Below are positions 1 to 12,047 of a stretch of DNA of 64,000 nucleotides, in pieces. The stretch covers positions 61,004,419 to 61,068,418 of the forward strand of contig NC_134095.1 of NCBI RefSeq assembly GCF_000715075.1. Reading direction: 5' to 3'. How positions within the stretch are numbered: the stretch's first letter is position 1; the number at the start of each line of letters is the position of its first letter. The position numbers were made by a program, and so were the translations under genes. This DNA comes from Nicotiana tabacum (Eukaryota > Streptophyta > Magnoliopsida > Solanales > Solanaceae). Below the pieces are notes generated by a model that had not been told where the DNA came from, ran no database searches, and worked only from the letters and a program-made list of their open reading frames with translations.

Positions 1-502
1 CATGGACCCGCTGCTCTGGAGTATAGTTCACGGGAGTCTGAGCCCCTCCCCAGTCTTAGATGTGGTCGGTGCAAGCAGAATCAACCCATCTGAGCTAGAG
101 TACCTAACATGCTCAAAAATTGTGCTAGGGTCTCCTAGAGTGTAGGGGTGACAAGAGGCACCTCGGGTTCCTGTCCTCCAATCGGAGCTACTGGCAGCTA
201 CTCAGTCGCTACTCGAGCAGGTTTTCTAACTGCACCACGTTCCCCTCATCGGCCTTTTCCCTGGCCCCGGATCATCGAATCCAGCAGTGCGTGTCCTCAC
301 CATTTGTGAGAGAATAGAAAGTCAAAGATTCAGAATTCGAAGTCAACCAATTCGCATGATAAAGAATCAAAGAAATGGAATTTCCTAACAGTTTTGTAGC
401 CTCTCAAAGATAAGTATAGACATCTCTGTACTGATCTGTAAAACTCTACTAAACTTGCTTATGACTGGTAACACCTATAAACCTAAATCTCTGATACCAA
501 GT
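1..502 (-). mobile_element. Element B (Tekay/Del-like Ty3/gypsy): primer-binding site, leader and gag remnant
   Basis: On the minus strand, B's LTR ends at 503 and is followed after two bases by TTGGTATCAGAG (500 down to 489), which matches the initiator tRNA-Met primer site used by many plant LTR retrotransposons. Positions 1-300 read leftward look like a degraded gag amino-terminal region, with one frame giving a short LAQFLSMLGTLAQMG-like stretch between stops. The rest of the element lies left of the window. The Tekay/Del assignment rests on LTR length (about 3 kb) and primer site and is an inference. Confidence 0.6.
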
Positions 503-2760
503 TGTCACAACCTCAATTTCCCACCTTAGCCTGTCGTGATGGCACCTAGTCTTTTAGACTAGGTAAGCATAACATGCATTGAGAAATAGTAGAAAATAAT
601 AATAAGAACTTCAAAATTAAAACATTAAAACTATTACAAATAGCTTTCAAAACTTCCCAAAACCTGGTGGAACAGAGTCATAAGTGCTACAAGAATGTAC
701 TAATAGTCTTGGAATACAATATTATAAATTACCTAAAAATAGAAGGTGACTTCAAGGCCTGCGAACGATAAGCAACTATACCTTGAAGTCTCCAAAAGCC
801 ACTAATCAACCAATCACTAGTATCTAGCACGGGCAGACATACCTGGATCTGCACAAAAAAATGCAGAAACATAGTATGAGTACACCACAATGGTACCGAG
901 TAAGTATCAACACTAACCTCGATAGAGTATTGATAAGGCTAGGTCAAGACACCTACTAGGATAAAAGAAACTAAACAAGATATGGTACAGTCAAATAATG
1001 TGGAAAGAAAAAAATAAATGACAATAAAGTAGTTCAACAATGATAGCTAGCAACGGAATCTAAAGCAATGAAGGCAACAAGGAATGAACACATGTTAAGA
1101 ACATCAAGAAACCAATGTGGACAAATACACGTAAAACAAATAAGGAAATGACAAAACCGTTCAACCAACAAACCTTTTTAACATAGAATGTGCAATAAGA
1201 ATCACAATGAGGTATTGCATCGTTTTCACATTTTACAATTTCAATTACAATCTTTCCTTATATCACCGCTTGAACCTTACATTTAGTTTTGAAAATTAAT
1301 TTTTCCCAAAATAGCTACACGCGTTTGTGCCCACCATATCTCACTATGCGGCTTCAAGTAGTTCCCCTACTAGCAACACGTGTATCAAGCCCACCTTATC
1401 TCATCGCATGTGTATCAACCCCTAGCTTTATACCACCGCATATGTATCATTATCGCAACACAATGACAGCTCACACCAAAAGTGCCTATGTGCCACAACT
1501 TGCCAAAAAGTCAACAATATCAATGTTTCCACAATAAATAGCTCATAACTTAACCACAAGGTATACAAGAATTTCAACAATAACAAATGAATAAGAATTG
1601 CTCAACAAGAAAATATATATCAACAATTAATAAATTCACCTCAATGTGATAACGGCTTTTACAACTTCAACACCAATAACTCAACAAAAAGATATTCCAC
1701 GAAATAACAACTTCAAGCAAAGACAATAAGGAAGGAAATAACTTCAACTAGAGCATATAAGAGCAAAATGACAAGTAAGAGGTAGAAAAGGTGCTAACAA
1801 CGTTATGATAAAGCATGTAAGAGCAGATTAACACATGTAAGAGTAGATTAACAATGAGAGCTATAACATGTTATGACAATTCAATTAAAGGCTTGGAAAG
1901 AGTCTAAATAACCTAAACCAGTCAAATACAATATAAAGTCCGTGTATGCACTCGTCACCTCACGTACACGTCTTTCACATAACAATAATAGCACAATCAA
2001 CCCAAATCTTAAAGGGTAGTTCCTACACATAAAATTAGGCAAGATACTTACCTCAACTATACCAAATCAACCCTCAAATATAGCTTTTCCCGCCTCCAAA
2101 CGGCTCAAATCAAACCAAAATTGACTTAATAACATCAAACGATGCAAGAGAAATCAATTGCAAAAGATAAAACTAAGATCTTTACATAATTCCAAAAAAA
2201 TTAACAAAAGTCAACCCCGGACCTGTACGATCAAAACCCGGGTCCAAGTGTATATTCCGACTACTCATAACCCCAAGAGTTCATATAGATATTATTTTTT
2301 AAATCCGAGTCCAAATCAACTATGAAAACTCAAATCTTCATTTTTCAAAACTTTGATGAAAATCCCCAAATTTCCTCTTTGATTCACATATATTTGATGT
2401 AAAATCTAAGATATAATTAGGAAATATAGTTTAAAATTGATTAGAATCACTTACCCAAAGTTTGTAGATGAAAATCCCCTCTACAAATCGCCCCTACCGA
2501 GTCTAGGGTTCTAAAATGAGAGAATATGATGAAAAATCCTGACTCCCAACCCTTTTGTTCAGCTGCAGATATCGCATTTGCGACACCGGGTTTGCATTTG
2601 TGAACCCTCACAATTGCGAATTAGGGATCGTAATTACGAACCCTGACAACCTCAACAAAAGTCGCATATGCTATAATGGTTTTGTATTCTGACTCCCATT
2701 GCAAAAGTGACCAAGTGGTCACAAATGCGACCCCGACCCAGGCATGCTGACTTAGCAAAT
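503..2760 (-). repeat. 5' LTR of element B, distal part (interrupted by element A)
   Basis: This is the 3' portion of a 3-kb LTR read on the minus strand. It ends in TGACA at 503, next to the primer site. It continues to 2760, where element A interrupts it, and resumes at 15839. It shares layout with the solo LTR at 18706-21702: a run of TTTGCGA-type words (about 2570-2740) and a block of diverged direct repeats (about 1314-1480). Joined, the LTR is about 3048 bp against 2997 bp for the solo LTR. No intact gene lies here; the 82-codon ORF at 1289-1537 falls inside the repeat block. Confidence 0.75.
2756..2760. repeat. Target-site duplication of element A, left copy (CAAAT)
   Basis: CAAAT directly precedes the outer end of A's left LTR and is repeated exactly at 15834-15838 beyond the right LTR. 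The flanking sequence on both sides belongs to the same LTR, so this marks a simple insertion. Confidence 0.85.
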
Positions 2761-4238
2761 TAATCTTGCCTAAACTCACACCACAATTAGGTAGTGAGGC
2801 GGTCGAAGCAATAATTAACCCAACACGAGTCAGGATAGAATCCACAGAGATTTAGAATTTGGATTAGGTATATAACTAGAGTAGATGTATGATGTGCCTT
2901 AAATTGTACTTCCACATATTTATTGGTTGTTTCTATTTCTACTTTTAGCTAATGATTGCAAATATTAACTAGAAGCAAGTGGTTTTGGTTTTGAGTGTTT
3001 TTCAAATGATAAAGGAATCTAGGGTCGTGACTTCCACCTAGGTGGCTACCTAACAGGTTGTAAACTATAGGGAAAGTATGATTTATCGGGGTCGTGTTAT
3101 AGCAATCACACGCAATTGCTCAATCTATACCTCTCGGTAGTTTGAGTGATTTTGCCCAATTTGGCTTTCTCAAGACTAAATGGGTATTGCACAAATCAAG
3201 TGATATATACTCAAGTTGGGTCTCACATTCTCTAGATTTGACCCTTTAATTGGAGCTATCAATTTCTTGAGTTCACCCCAATTCCTTGTTAGCCAAGTTT
3301 TCCTAATCCTAGTTTCTCTTTTTCAAGCAAAGACTAGGTCAAAAAGGCATGAATCAATATTTGCAACCATTAATTCTAGGGTTTAAGCATAAATAAGACT
3401 AAATATCACTAACCCAATCACAAATAAGCCCTAAAATTAAATACCCATTAAGTACCCACACTAGGGTTGAGCCACAACTCTAGCTAAAGATTCAGCTACT
3501 TATGAAAAATAAAGAAATGCAAGAAGAAATTAAGATAGAATCATAATCATTGATTAAACAAATAAAATCTAGTGTTAAGAAGTCAATCTAATACAAGATT
3601 ACTCAAAGAAGTAAAGAAAAACATTCAGGGGCACCTCTGCCAAACTAATCTTGACCTAAAAATGACAAACAATTGTATTTATACTAAACTGAAAATATCT
3701 GACAAATGCGACTGCATAATTCTAATGCGGACCGCAAAATGGGCTTCTTCGGCCGCACAATTCTAGTTTGGTTCACAGTCTTGGGAATTTTGGGCTTTGA
3801 ACATCAGGCTTCTGTGGTCCGAATAAGAGTAGGTGCAGCCGCACTTCTGATTATGCGGCCGCAGAAAAGTGTTGTGGCCCGCACTCTTCTGCTTTTGGTT
3901 TTGGAATAACTCTCTGATTCTTCAGTCTTGCGTAGCGCATAATAATGATTGCGGTCGCACTTGATCTCCTGCGGCCACATATTTTTGGTGCGGTCCGCAC
4001 TGTCTGAGCTGGCTAAAATCTCCTATCTGAATCTCATTCTACGGCCGCACTATTTGCCCAATTTTGGCTCTTGTTCACTTTTGACTCCTTTATGAGTTGA
4101 TTTTGACTTATTTGGCTTGTTTCCCAATATTTCTACAAGTAAGAACATTTTGTTAGTTTTCGGGAATACCTTTGAGCATTTTTTAGCTAAAACGTAAGTA
4201 AAAGAGAGCAAATAAGTGGTCAAAATCCCTACTTATCA
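2761..4238 (-). repeat. 3' LTR of element A (1478 bp)
   Basis: The outer end TAATCTTGCC aligns with TGATCTCGCC at 15019, so the terminal TG has mutated to TA. The inner end is CTTATCA at 4232-4238. Most of its length aligns with 15019-15833, but 3535-4197 has no counterpart there. It contains an array of GCGGCCGC/GCGGTCCGC-type words between about 3700 and 4060. Short ORFs at 3572-3766 and 3706-3909 lie inside this repeat and are not genes. Confidence 0.85.
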
Positions 4239-4252
4239 ACTCCCCCAAACTT
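4239..4252 (-). other. Polypurine tract of element A
   Basis: Read on the minus strand this is AAGTTTGGGGGAGT, directly followed by the LTR start TGATAAGTAGG. A purine-rich tract abutting the 3' LTR is the expected plus-strand primer of an LTR retrotransposon. Confidence 0.7.
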
Positions 4253-6149
4253 AAGCTTTTGCTTGTCCTCAAGCAAATAAGGCAATTCCCACATCCACTA
4301 GAAAAAGGGATATTTTAGCTGGCTTAAGTTGAATCAGACACACATCAATAAGGACCAACAATAACCCACAATACATATGAATTATCAACAACACAATAAT
4401 TTGACTTTTTGAGTACAATAGTTCTAGAGTGACACTAAAGCATCAAGAGTTGACTCTATTCATCAAGCAAGCTCGCTTTTTCACGTAGGTCATTGTGGAT
4501 CCCAAACTCCTCCTCCTCTACTCTCTATTAGCAAATCTCACTTCAAAATGTAACACTCGAAACAAGGATAGTGAAAAGTTCGCTCATCTGTCTCAAAATG
4601 ACGCCACAAGTCCGACTTTAAGTACCATAAGCTTGCCCCTCATGTAAAATCACCACTAATGTAAGCTCACTCAACTTGAAATAATGTAGGGCTTTTGCGG
4701 GATGTAATGAAGCCTTTTGGATCAAGGTAGGACTGGTTGGAACAGAATGGTTTCATCTTTCCTTAAGCACTTCATTTTCTCTTTTCGGCTCATACTTTCT
4801 CGACTCTTTGAGTCATTTTCTTCTTCCTCGGGGGAACTAGAGGGACGTAACGTCACTCTCTCTTGAGCATGACATTCATTTTTATCCTTTTCTCTTTACT
4901 ACAGCCTTTCCTCTTTATTTTCTTTTGGATTCCCTTCAACTCTTCACTTTATTCACTTTCTTTTTGGCATGTTTCTTTTTGTTCTTTCTTTATTTTCTTT
5001 GTCTTCGCTTTTCTTCATTTCTTTCTCTTCTTTGTACCTTTCATCACTTTCAAACTCCTCTTATCTCCACCAAACTTATAATTTTGCCAATTATTTCTCA
5101 AGAATACTAAGGAAAGATTGGGTGCCAAGAGATGGTCATTACAGAATGGATAAAGGCTTAGAACGTGGTCATTGAAAGAAAACAGGCATCAGCTCAAGGG
5201 GGTTGACTAGGGATATCATATTGGTAGGATATGGAAGATTTCAAAGTTCAATTTGGATCAAGGAGAGCCTACAATCATTTCTCAAGCCAAGCTACACTTA
5301 GAATTTCGCCTAGACAAATATTCGAGGCAAGTTCTAGACTATTAGCACAGGTACTTGGACTTGTAACTAAACATCTCACCTCTAACACTTCTGGATTGCT
5401 AAAGAGAATGGAGTCGAGGGCCCACAACAACCCTAGCTAAGATTGAGAATCACAAATGGCTCGATTTGAACCAATCGATGACTGCTTAAGTCAACACAAG
5501 AGTCAAAAGAGTCACAACTAGAGCTATTTTCTGCCAACAACTTGTTTTTAACCATACGATCATAGGTAAATGTGTTGGTACCAAGTGAAGCATGCTTGAA
5601 ACCCCCTTTTTATTCATTACTACCATATTCACCAAAACATAAAAGTAAAGAAAACGGACTCAATCCCTTAAGAAGGTTGTCTGCCATCCATCGTTGGGAA
5701 GAACCTCCCGGTTCACACATAATCCACCTTTGAAAAGAACCGTGGCATTAAGAAAACCTAAGGCTTATTGTTCAGTCAAAACATAAAAAGAAGTTAGCAA
5801 ATTAAAAGAAGCTACTAAAGTAAATAAGAAGCTATACTATTAAAGAAAAGCAAATTAAAGAAGCTATGAAATAAACTACAGAAAGCAAGATAAATGAATA
5901 TACAAACCGAAGTCAAATGAATATATACATAAGGGAGAAGAATATATACATAAGGGGACTGAATAGTTACATCAAATCTAGAAAATATATACATACCAAA
6001 GGAAAATAAAGATGAAAGAAAAAAATAGTATCAGAGTTATTACAACCCAAATGTCAAATAATCAAAGCAGACCACCCCCCAAATGAAAATAAGCATTGTC
6101 CTCAATGCTTAACAAAAATAAGAACAGGGGAAAAAGGATAGAGAGTTAA
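4253..6149 (-). other. 3' untranslated spacer of element A
   Basis: No coding module is recognisable between the env-position ORF and the polypurine tract. Plus-strand ORFs at 4863-5175 are a pyrimidine-rich run giving Phe/Leu/Ser-rich peptides in three overlapping frames, which is a composition artefact. A 69-codon ORF at 5231-5440 has no recognisable domain. Confidence 0.6.
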
Positions 6150-8119
6150 GAGAACTCCCTGTGTGGTCTCAGTCTGCATAGAATCCTCAGCAACATCAGC
6201 CTCAAGCTGTATCTCATCATCACCAGGCTGAGGGTCAACTGGGTTGCTGAGCATCCGGATCATCTCCTCAGCAGTGTGGAAAGTGGCAACCGGCTCATCA
6301 GACTAGCCACATGTTGCCTCTGGTGCTGCCTATGCTACTGGGACTGAAGGCTCCATAAGTAGGTCCAATGGAAGATCTCCCGCAGATGTAATCTTGGTGA
6401 CCTCCTTTCTCAACTTGTCCACGGACCTCTTCGATGCTTGCGACTTCTTCATTTTTTTGACCTGCTTGCTCAAGTCCTCAATGACCTACTTATGCACCAC
6501 TAGAGTATCTGTGATGGTCTTCTGGTTTTCCAGAATCTTCTTCAATGTTTCCTCCACTGATGGAGGTACCTGTGGCTCTGCTGGGGTTGCGGACTATGCT
6601 GCAACATCACTAGATATAGCAGTCATCTTTGTAGTAGCTTCCTGCATCCAGTTGTTGTGACTCGCCAATGTTTGGTAGACTCGCAGTACAGTCTAAGGAT
6701 ATATAGATAAAGCTGGCACTAGTAATGGAACTGCTAATGTAAAAGAAGTTGGTGGACCGGAGGATGACGATGGTGACATGGTTGTTGTCCCGGTGGAAGT
6801 ACCGGCTGCTGTGGAAGGCTCGGCAGCTGAATCAGTAACCACTACCACTGGCTCTTCAGACTGGCCGGTGGAGGTAGTAGCTTTTCCCTTGAATTTAGGG
6901 TTTTCAGCTCCCTATAGGTGGTAGCAGGAGAAAGGCTTCTTGGCCTTCACCTTGGTGTCATAATGCTTCGGCTCCACCCCCTGATCCTTGAAGTATTCGG
7001 TGAGGAAGTTCGGGTACAGATAAGATCTCTCACCCTTCTGGATAGCTAAAGTGATGTTGGTGGACATGATGGCACCAATATTTATCGGATACCCTGCCAT
7101 AATTGAGGCCACCAAGATTGCACGGGGAAGTGCGAGCATGTTTTCATTGAGGCATGGGTCAATGCGGATACACACAAATGTTTGCCACCCTTTTGCTTCA
7201 AAGTTTAGGGTGGCTCGAAAAATTGGAGCTCCTGCTGTGAGACACGAAGGTGTTGACCTGGGATTTCCAGAATCTCAGCCAACCACGGACGAACCACATT
7301 ACCCAAGTCTAGCTTATCCAAATACCACACTTCCTCCACTTCTTCAAAACCTACATATTTGTTCAGTGCAACGGGGTCAAAGCGGATTTTCAGATTCCGC
7401 ACTTTGGTTACCTTAGTACCCTTTTTTATGTGAGCGACATTTGCGTAGAATTCCTTTACCAGGTACTCATTTGCTTCTAAGATAATATTGGTGAACCATT
7501 TCTAACCACTCCGCTCCTCGAATTGTCTAAGGACATTAGAGTTATGCTTGCTCAGGTCTTTCATTAAAAACTGTCGCTCAAGAGTGAGCGACCTATGTGG
7601 CCATCATTCCCTGAACTTGGCAAAGGCATTGGCACTAACAAACTTGTCCTCCTATATCTCCGGCCTCCTTGATATTTCAAACCCCGGCACAGTAGTATCT
7701 CCCCCCCTCCCATTATCTAGAACATCATCATCATCTAAGTTTATTGGAGCAGGGGGAGCATGTGCGGAAGAGGGATTTGAGTCTTGGCTGCCCTCTTCTG
7801 AACCCTTAGACGAACTGGAAGCTGAAGAAGACTCATCGACTAAATGAAATCTCCTTTGGAAGTGTTGTGATTGGGCTTCTTGTTGTGACTGTGCTTCCGG
7901 ATGTGCTTGCACAGAATTACCCTCAGAAGCTTCCCCAGATAGGACGTGCTTACTGGTTTCTGAGGTATTAGGGGCTCTATTTGTTGTTGCTTTCTTACTT
8001 ATAACCCTTTGAAGTGCAAGAGGTAGGCTGATTTTACCTTGACCCCGGCCTCGGGAGGGTTCTGCCCTCCCTTCTGATAGATCTCCTTTACCACATGAGC
8101 GAACCATTGTTTGCAACAC
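6150..8119 (-). pseudogene. Env-position ORF of element A (putative plant transposon protein type), broken
   Basis: This is the extra ORF downstream of integrase that Athila-type elements carry. On the minus strand it opens near 8119 with a Ser/Glu-rich low-complexity amino terminus (to about 7652). A globular part follows (about 7560-6912) with segments such as KIRFDPVALNKYVGFEEVEE, DKLDLGNVVRPWLAEIL and SIMAGYPINIGAIMSTNI. I recognise these from the domain usually labelled putative plant transposon protein. The tail (6900-6150) is Ser/Thr/Pro-rich, then Lys/Glu-rich and likely coiled coil. At least three in-frame stops and one or more frame changes break it. I see no clear signal peptide or transmembrane helix, so an envelope role is only positional. 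Confidence 0.7.
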
Positions 8120-8189
8120 ATAAGAACAAGAATCAGTGACAATTGAAGGTTATAATGTATACAGAGGCAGGATGGAAAGTTGCGGTAAA

Positions 8190-9055
8190 AGTGTCTTAGA
8201 AGGACAGTGCGGACCGTACAAAATAGGGTACGGCCGTAGAGTGCCCATTGCGGGCTGCAGAGTGTCCATTGCAGACCACACAAAAATGAGTGTGGCCGCA
8301 GAGCCCCAGGTTCAGACTACTGGGGTCTTTGAAGTTCCATCATTGCGGACCGCGCAAAAATGAGTTCGACCGCACAAGACCATTGAGGATCACATAATTT
8401 TGAGTGCGGCCGCATATGTGAAGCTCTCCTTTTTCCTAACTTAGAGGACTGCGGACCGCACAAAAGTATGTGCGGATGCATAGCCTCTACTACGGACCGC
8501 ACAAAAATGTGTGCGGATGCACAATTCAAATATTTGTGGCACTGACCTAGGTTTCATGCATTTTTATTCTCTAATTGACATGGTGTTAGCAACCAAACCT
8601 CATTAGCTAATTACGCATACCCCAATTAACATTCGACAAGCTACCCACACGATTTTAAGCAAAAACAATGAGATACTGACATTTTTGAGCATGTAATTAA
8701 CCCTAAATCTAAGAACAACACAAACAAAAGAGGAAGAATCTAATTAAGAGATTAGCATACAAGTAGTGAAGAAGAAGGTGAGAATCTAAGTCGATGTAAT
8801 GAGAGAAGAATGAGAACAAATGGGATGCACTGTAGCATTTTGAGTTTAGGGTCGTAAAAGTGTAAACAGATGAGAAAAGTTATATTTATACTATTGACCC
8901 GTCGGACCCACAGTTTGACCTGAGTGCGGCCGCATAATTCTAATGTAGACCGCACTCCTTACCTGCCCTTGAGACTACTGGCTATGGACTGCACAATAAT
9001 GAGTGCGGTCGCAGCATCAGTGCGGACCGTACAAAAATGTGTGGGACCGTAATTC
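8190..9055. repeat. Array of GC-rich palindromic words in the internal region of element A
   Basis: The words TGCGGACCGCA and TGCGGCCGCA and variants recur in pairs, separated by AAAAATGWG-like spacers. At least six imperfect modules lie in 8201-8525 and more in 8925-9055. The same words occur in the element's LTR (about 3700-4060) and in the related solo LTR (about 56235-56640). This lies between pol and the env-position ORF and contains no credible gene. Confidence 0.65.
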
Positions 9056-9278
9056 CTTAAGCAATTTTGACAGGCCAACTTCAAAGACTATGCATTTTGA
9101 CACTTAGCCAAATTTTTCATGCACAGTCCCTACAATGCACACCCAATCCTGCATACACTTCAAAACTGGTTAGCACTAAACAAGGCCTATCTAATCTAAA
9201 GCAAAAAAACAAAAGAAAGAAAAAGACATGGCTTGCCTCCCAAGAAGCACCTGATTTAACGTCGCGGCACGGCGCAAA

Positions 9279-10551
9279 TTACCAATCACTTGAAATGAAG
9301 AACCACCACAATGTGGCCATCATCAACCTTGCCAAGATAATTTTAACCCAGTGCCCATTGACTCTAAAAACCTCATCATTCTATTTTTCAAATCTAGTGC
9401 ACCAAAGGGGGTTACGTTCACTACTTCAAAGGGCCCACTCCATTTTGATTTTAACTTGCCCGGAAACATCCTTAACCAGCAATTGAACAATAGCGCCAAA
9501 TCACCTTGTTGTAGATTTACTTGTCATGGAGGTACTTCATCTTCTCCTTGTAAAGGATGAACTTGTGTAGGCATGATACCGGAATTCATCAATCTCATTC
9601 AAATGTGTCACTCTTAGATTTGCAGCGACATCCCATTCAAGGTTCAACTTTTTCAACGCCTACATGGCCTTATGCTCAAGTTATACCAGAAGATGACACG
9701 CCTTCCCAAACACCAATCGATATGGAGACATCCCAATCGGCATCTTGTAGGCCGTCCTATAAGACCAAAAAAGCATCATCAAGTTTTCTTGACCATTCTA
9801 TTCGATTGGCATTCACAGTCTTTGACAAAATACTCTTGATCTCCCGGTTGGAGACTTCAACCTGTTTGCTTGCTTGAGGATGGTAGGGGTTGAGACTTTA
9901 TGAGTGACACCATACATTGTCAGCAAGGTATCAAAAGCCCGATTACAAAAGTGCAAACCCCCATCACTAATAATGGCCCTCGGAGTACCAAACCTTGTGA
10001 AGATGTTCTTTTTCAAGAAAGCCACCACACTTGGAGCTTCATTGTTGGGTAAAGCCATGGCTTCAACCCATTTGGACACATAGTCCACAGCTACCAAAAT
10101 GTAAGTGTTCCCACAAGAGCTTACAAACGGTCCCATGAAATCAATACCCCAAATATCAAAGATATCAATCTCTAGAATGGTTGTAAGGGGCATCTCATTC
10201 TTCTTAGAAATCCCACCGGCCCTTTGGCATTCATCACAATGCTTGAAAAGTTCACTCGTCCTTGTAGAGGGTAGGCCAATAGAATCCATAAGTCAAAACC
10301 TTTGCACTCGTTCTAGCTCCATCATGATGACCATCATACAGTGAAGAGTGGCAAGATTCAAGAATTCCCATTTGTTCTTCTTTCGGCACACATCGCCGGA
10401 TCACACTATCGGTATATATCCGGAAAATATACGGCTCATTCCAATAATAATCCAAGCCATCATATTTGAGCTTCTTCCTTTGGTTTGAAGAGAACTCATT
10501 TGGTACAATGCCTCTCACAAGATAATTGGCTAGATCGGCAAACCATGGCAT
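9279..10551 (-). pseudogene. Integrase of element A, frameshifted
   Basis: This would insert element cDNA into chromosomes. On the minus strand the zinc-binding half reads through HSSLYDGHHDG (about 10460) and, in another frame, CDECQRAG (about 10235). The catalytic core follows with Asp in GIDFMGPF and Asp in IISDGGLHF. The expected catalytic Glu, in a QVEVSN context, lies beyond a further frameshift near 9890. The carboxy-terminal domain continues to a stop at 9279 with more stops on the way. At least two frameshifts separate its parts. Confidence 0.8.
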
Positions 10552-11990
10552 CCCGAGTTTGAAACGGATAGGATTTGCTCATCGGGAAATGAATTATTGA
10601 TATCAAGGTTGTCATATCCCCTCCTCCTCCAAAATGGGACAAGTGGTCCACCAATTGATTCTCACTACCCTTGTGGTCTTGAATCTCTAGATCAAACTCT
10701 TGAAAAAGAAGCACCCACCACATCAACCTTGCCTTAGAATCTTTCTTGCTCATCAACTACCGAAGCACCGCATGGTCCGTGTGAATAATCACCTTAGTAC
10801 CCATCAAATACGGTCAGAACTTCTCCATGGCAAAAACTATAGCAAGTAGATCCTTCTCGATCACTATGTAGTTGACTTGGGCATCATTCATGGTCTTGCT
10901 AGCATAGTAGACTGGATGGAAGATTTTGTTGATTCTTGGCTCCAACACCGATCCAACCGCAACATCACTAGCATAACACATGAGCTCAAAAGGCAAGCTC
11001 CAATCTGGTGCGGTGATAATATGAGTAGTAGTCAACTTGAACTTAAGCAACTCAAACGCCTTCATACAATCTTCATTAAAGTGGAACTTGGCATACTTCT
11101 TCAAAAGTTTGCACAATGGGTTCACCACCTTGGAAAATTCCTTTATGAATGGGCGACCGCATGACCCAAGAAGCACCTCACTCCCTTCACAGATGTAGGA
11201 GGAGGGAGTTTGGAGATCACCTCAATTTTGGCTTGGTCAACCTCAATGCCATGTTTTGAAATTTTATGGCCGAGGACAATGCCTTCCTCAACCATGAAGT
11301 GACACTTCTCCCAATTCAATACTAAATTTGTCTCCACACATCTAGCCAATACCCTATCCAAATTTTTCAAACAATCATCAAACAAATTCCCAACCATAGA
11401 AAAATCATCCATAAAAACCTCAAGAATGTCCTCCACCATGCCAGTGAAAATAGCCATCATACACCGTTGAAAAGTTGTCAGTGCATTACACAACCCAAAA
11501 GGCATCCTTGAAAACGAGAAAGTATCATAAGGACATGTGAAAGTGGTCTTCTATTGGTCCTCGGGAGCAATAAGAATTTGGTTATAGCCGGAGTATCCAT
11601 CAAGGAAGCAATAAAAAGCACGTCCGACCAACCTATCAAGCATTTGGTCAAGAAACGGAAGCAGGAAATGATCTTTCCGAGTGACCTTGTTGAGCTTCCT
11701 ATAGTCCGTGCACACTCTCCACCTGTGACGGTTCTTGTTGGGATCAACTTATTCTTGTCATTTGTCACCACAGTCATGCCCCATTTCTCTGGGACACATT
11801 GCACCGAAGAGGTCTACGAGCTATCGGAAATGGGGTAGACAACCCCGGCATCTAACCACTTGATTATCTCCTTCTTCACCACCTCTTACGTTGCTTCATT
11901 TAATCTTATTTGATGTTCAACGGAGGATTTGTCACCCTCCTCCAAGATAATCTTGTGCATACAAAGGGGGGGGACTTATGCCCCGGATAT
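10496..11990 (-). pseudogene. Reverse transcriptase and RNase H of element A, broken
   Basis: The RT core is visible on the minus strand from about 11800 to 11143: a CTDYRKLN-type motif (in a different frame from its upstream neighbour), MPFGLCNA near 11490, and the catalytic FMDD at 11404-11415, with both aspartates kept. RNase H follows from 11140 to 10496 with a CYASDVAVGSVL segment and a later IHTDH-like region. A frameshift near 11735, stops near 11560 and 11143, and another break near 10760 interrupt it. Confidence 0.85.
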
Positions 11991-12047
11991 CCATCAAAGT
12001 CCAACCGATTGCCCTTTTCCTCCTTTGTAGCACCTCAAAATTGGACT

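Noticed and set aside
4863..5175. Overlapping Phe/Leu/Ser-rich ORFs in three frames
   Set aside because: A long pyrimidine-rich run leaves all three frames open; no domain and position inside element A's 3' spacer.
7051..7847. Plus-strand ORFs of 99-121 codons
   Set aside because: Shadows of the minus-strand env-position ORF, whose translation carries the recognisable conserved segments.
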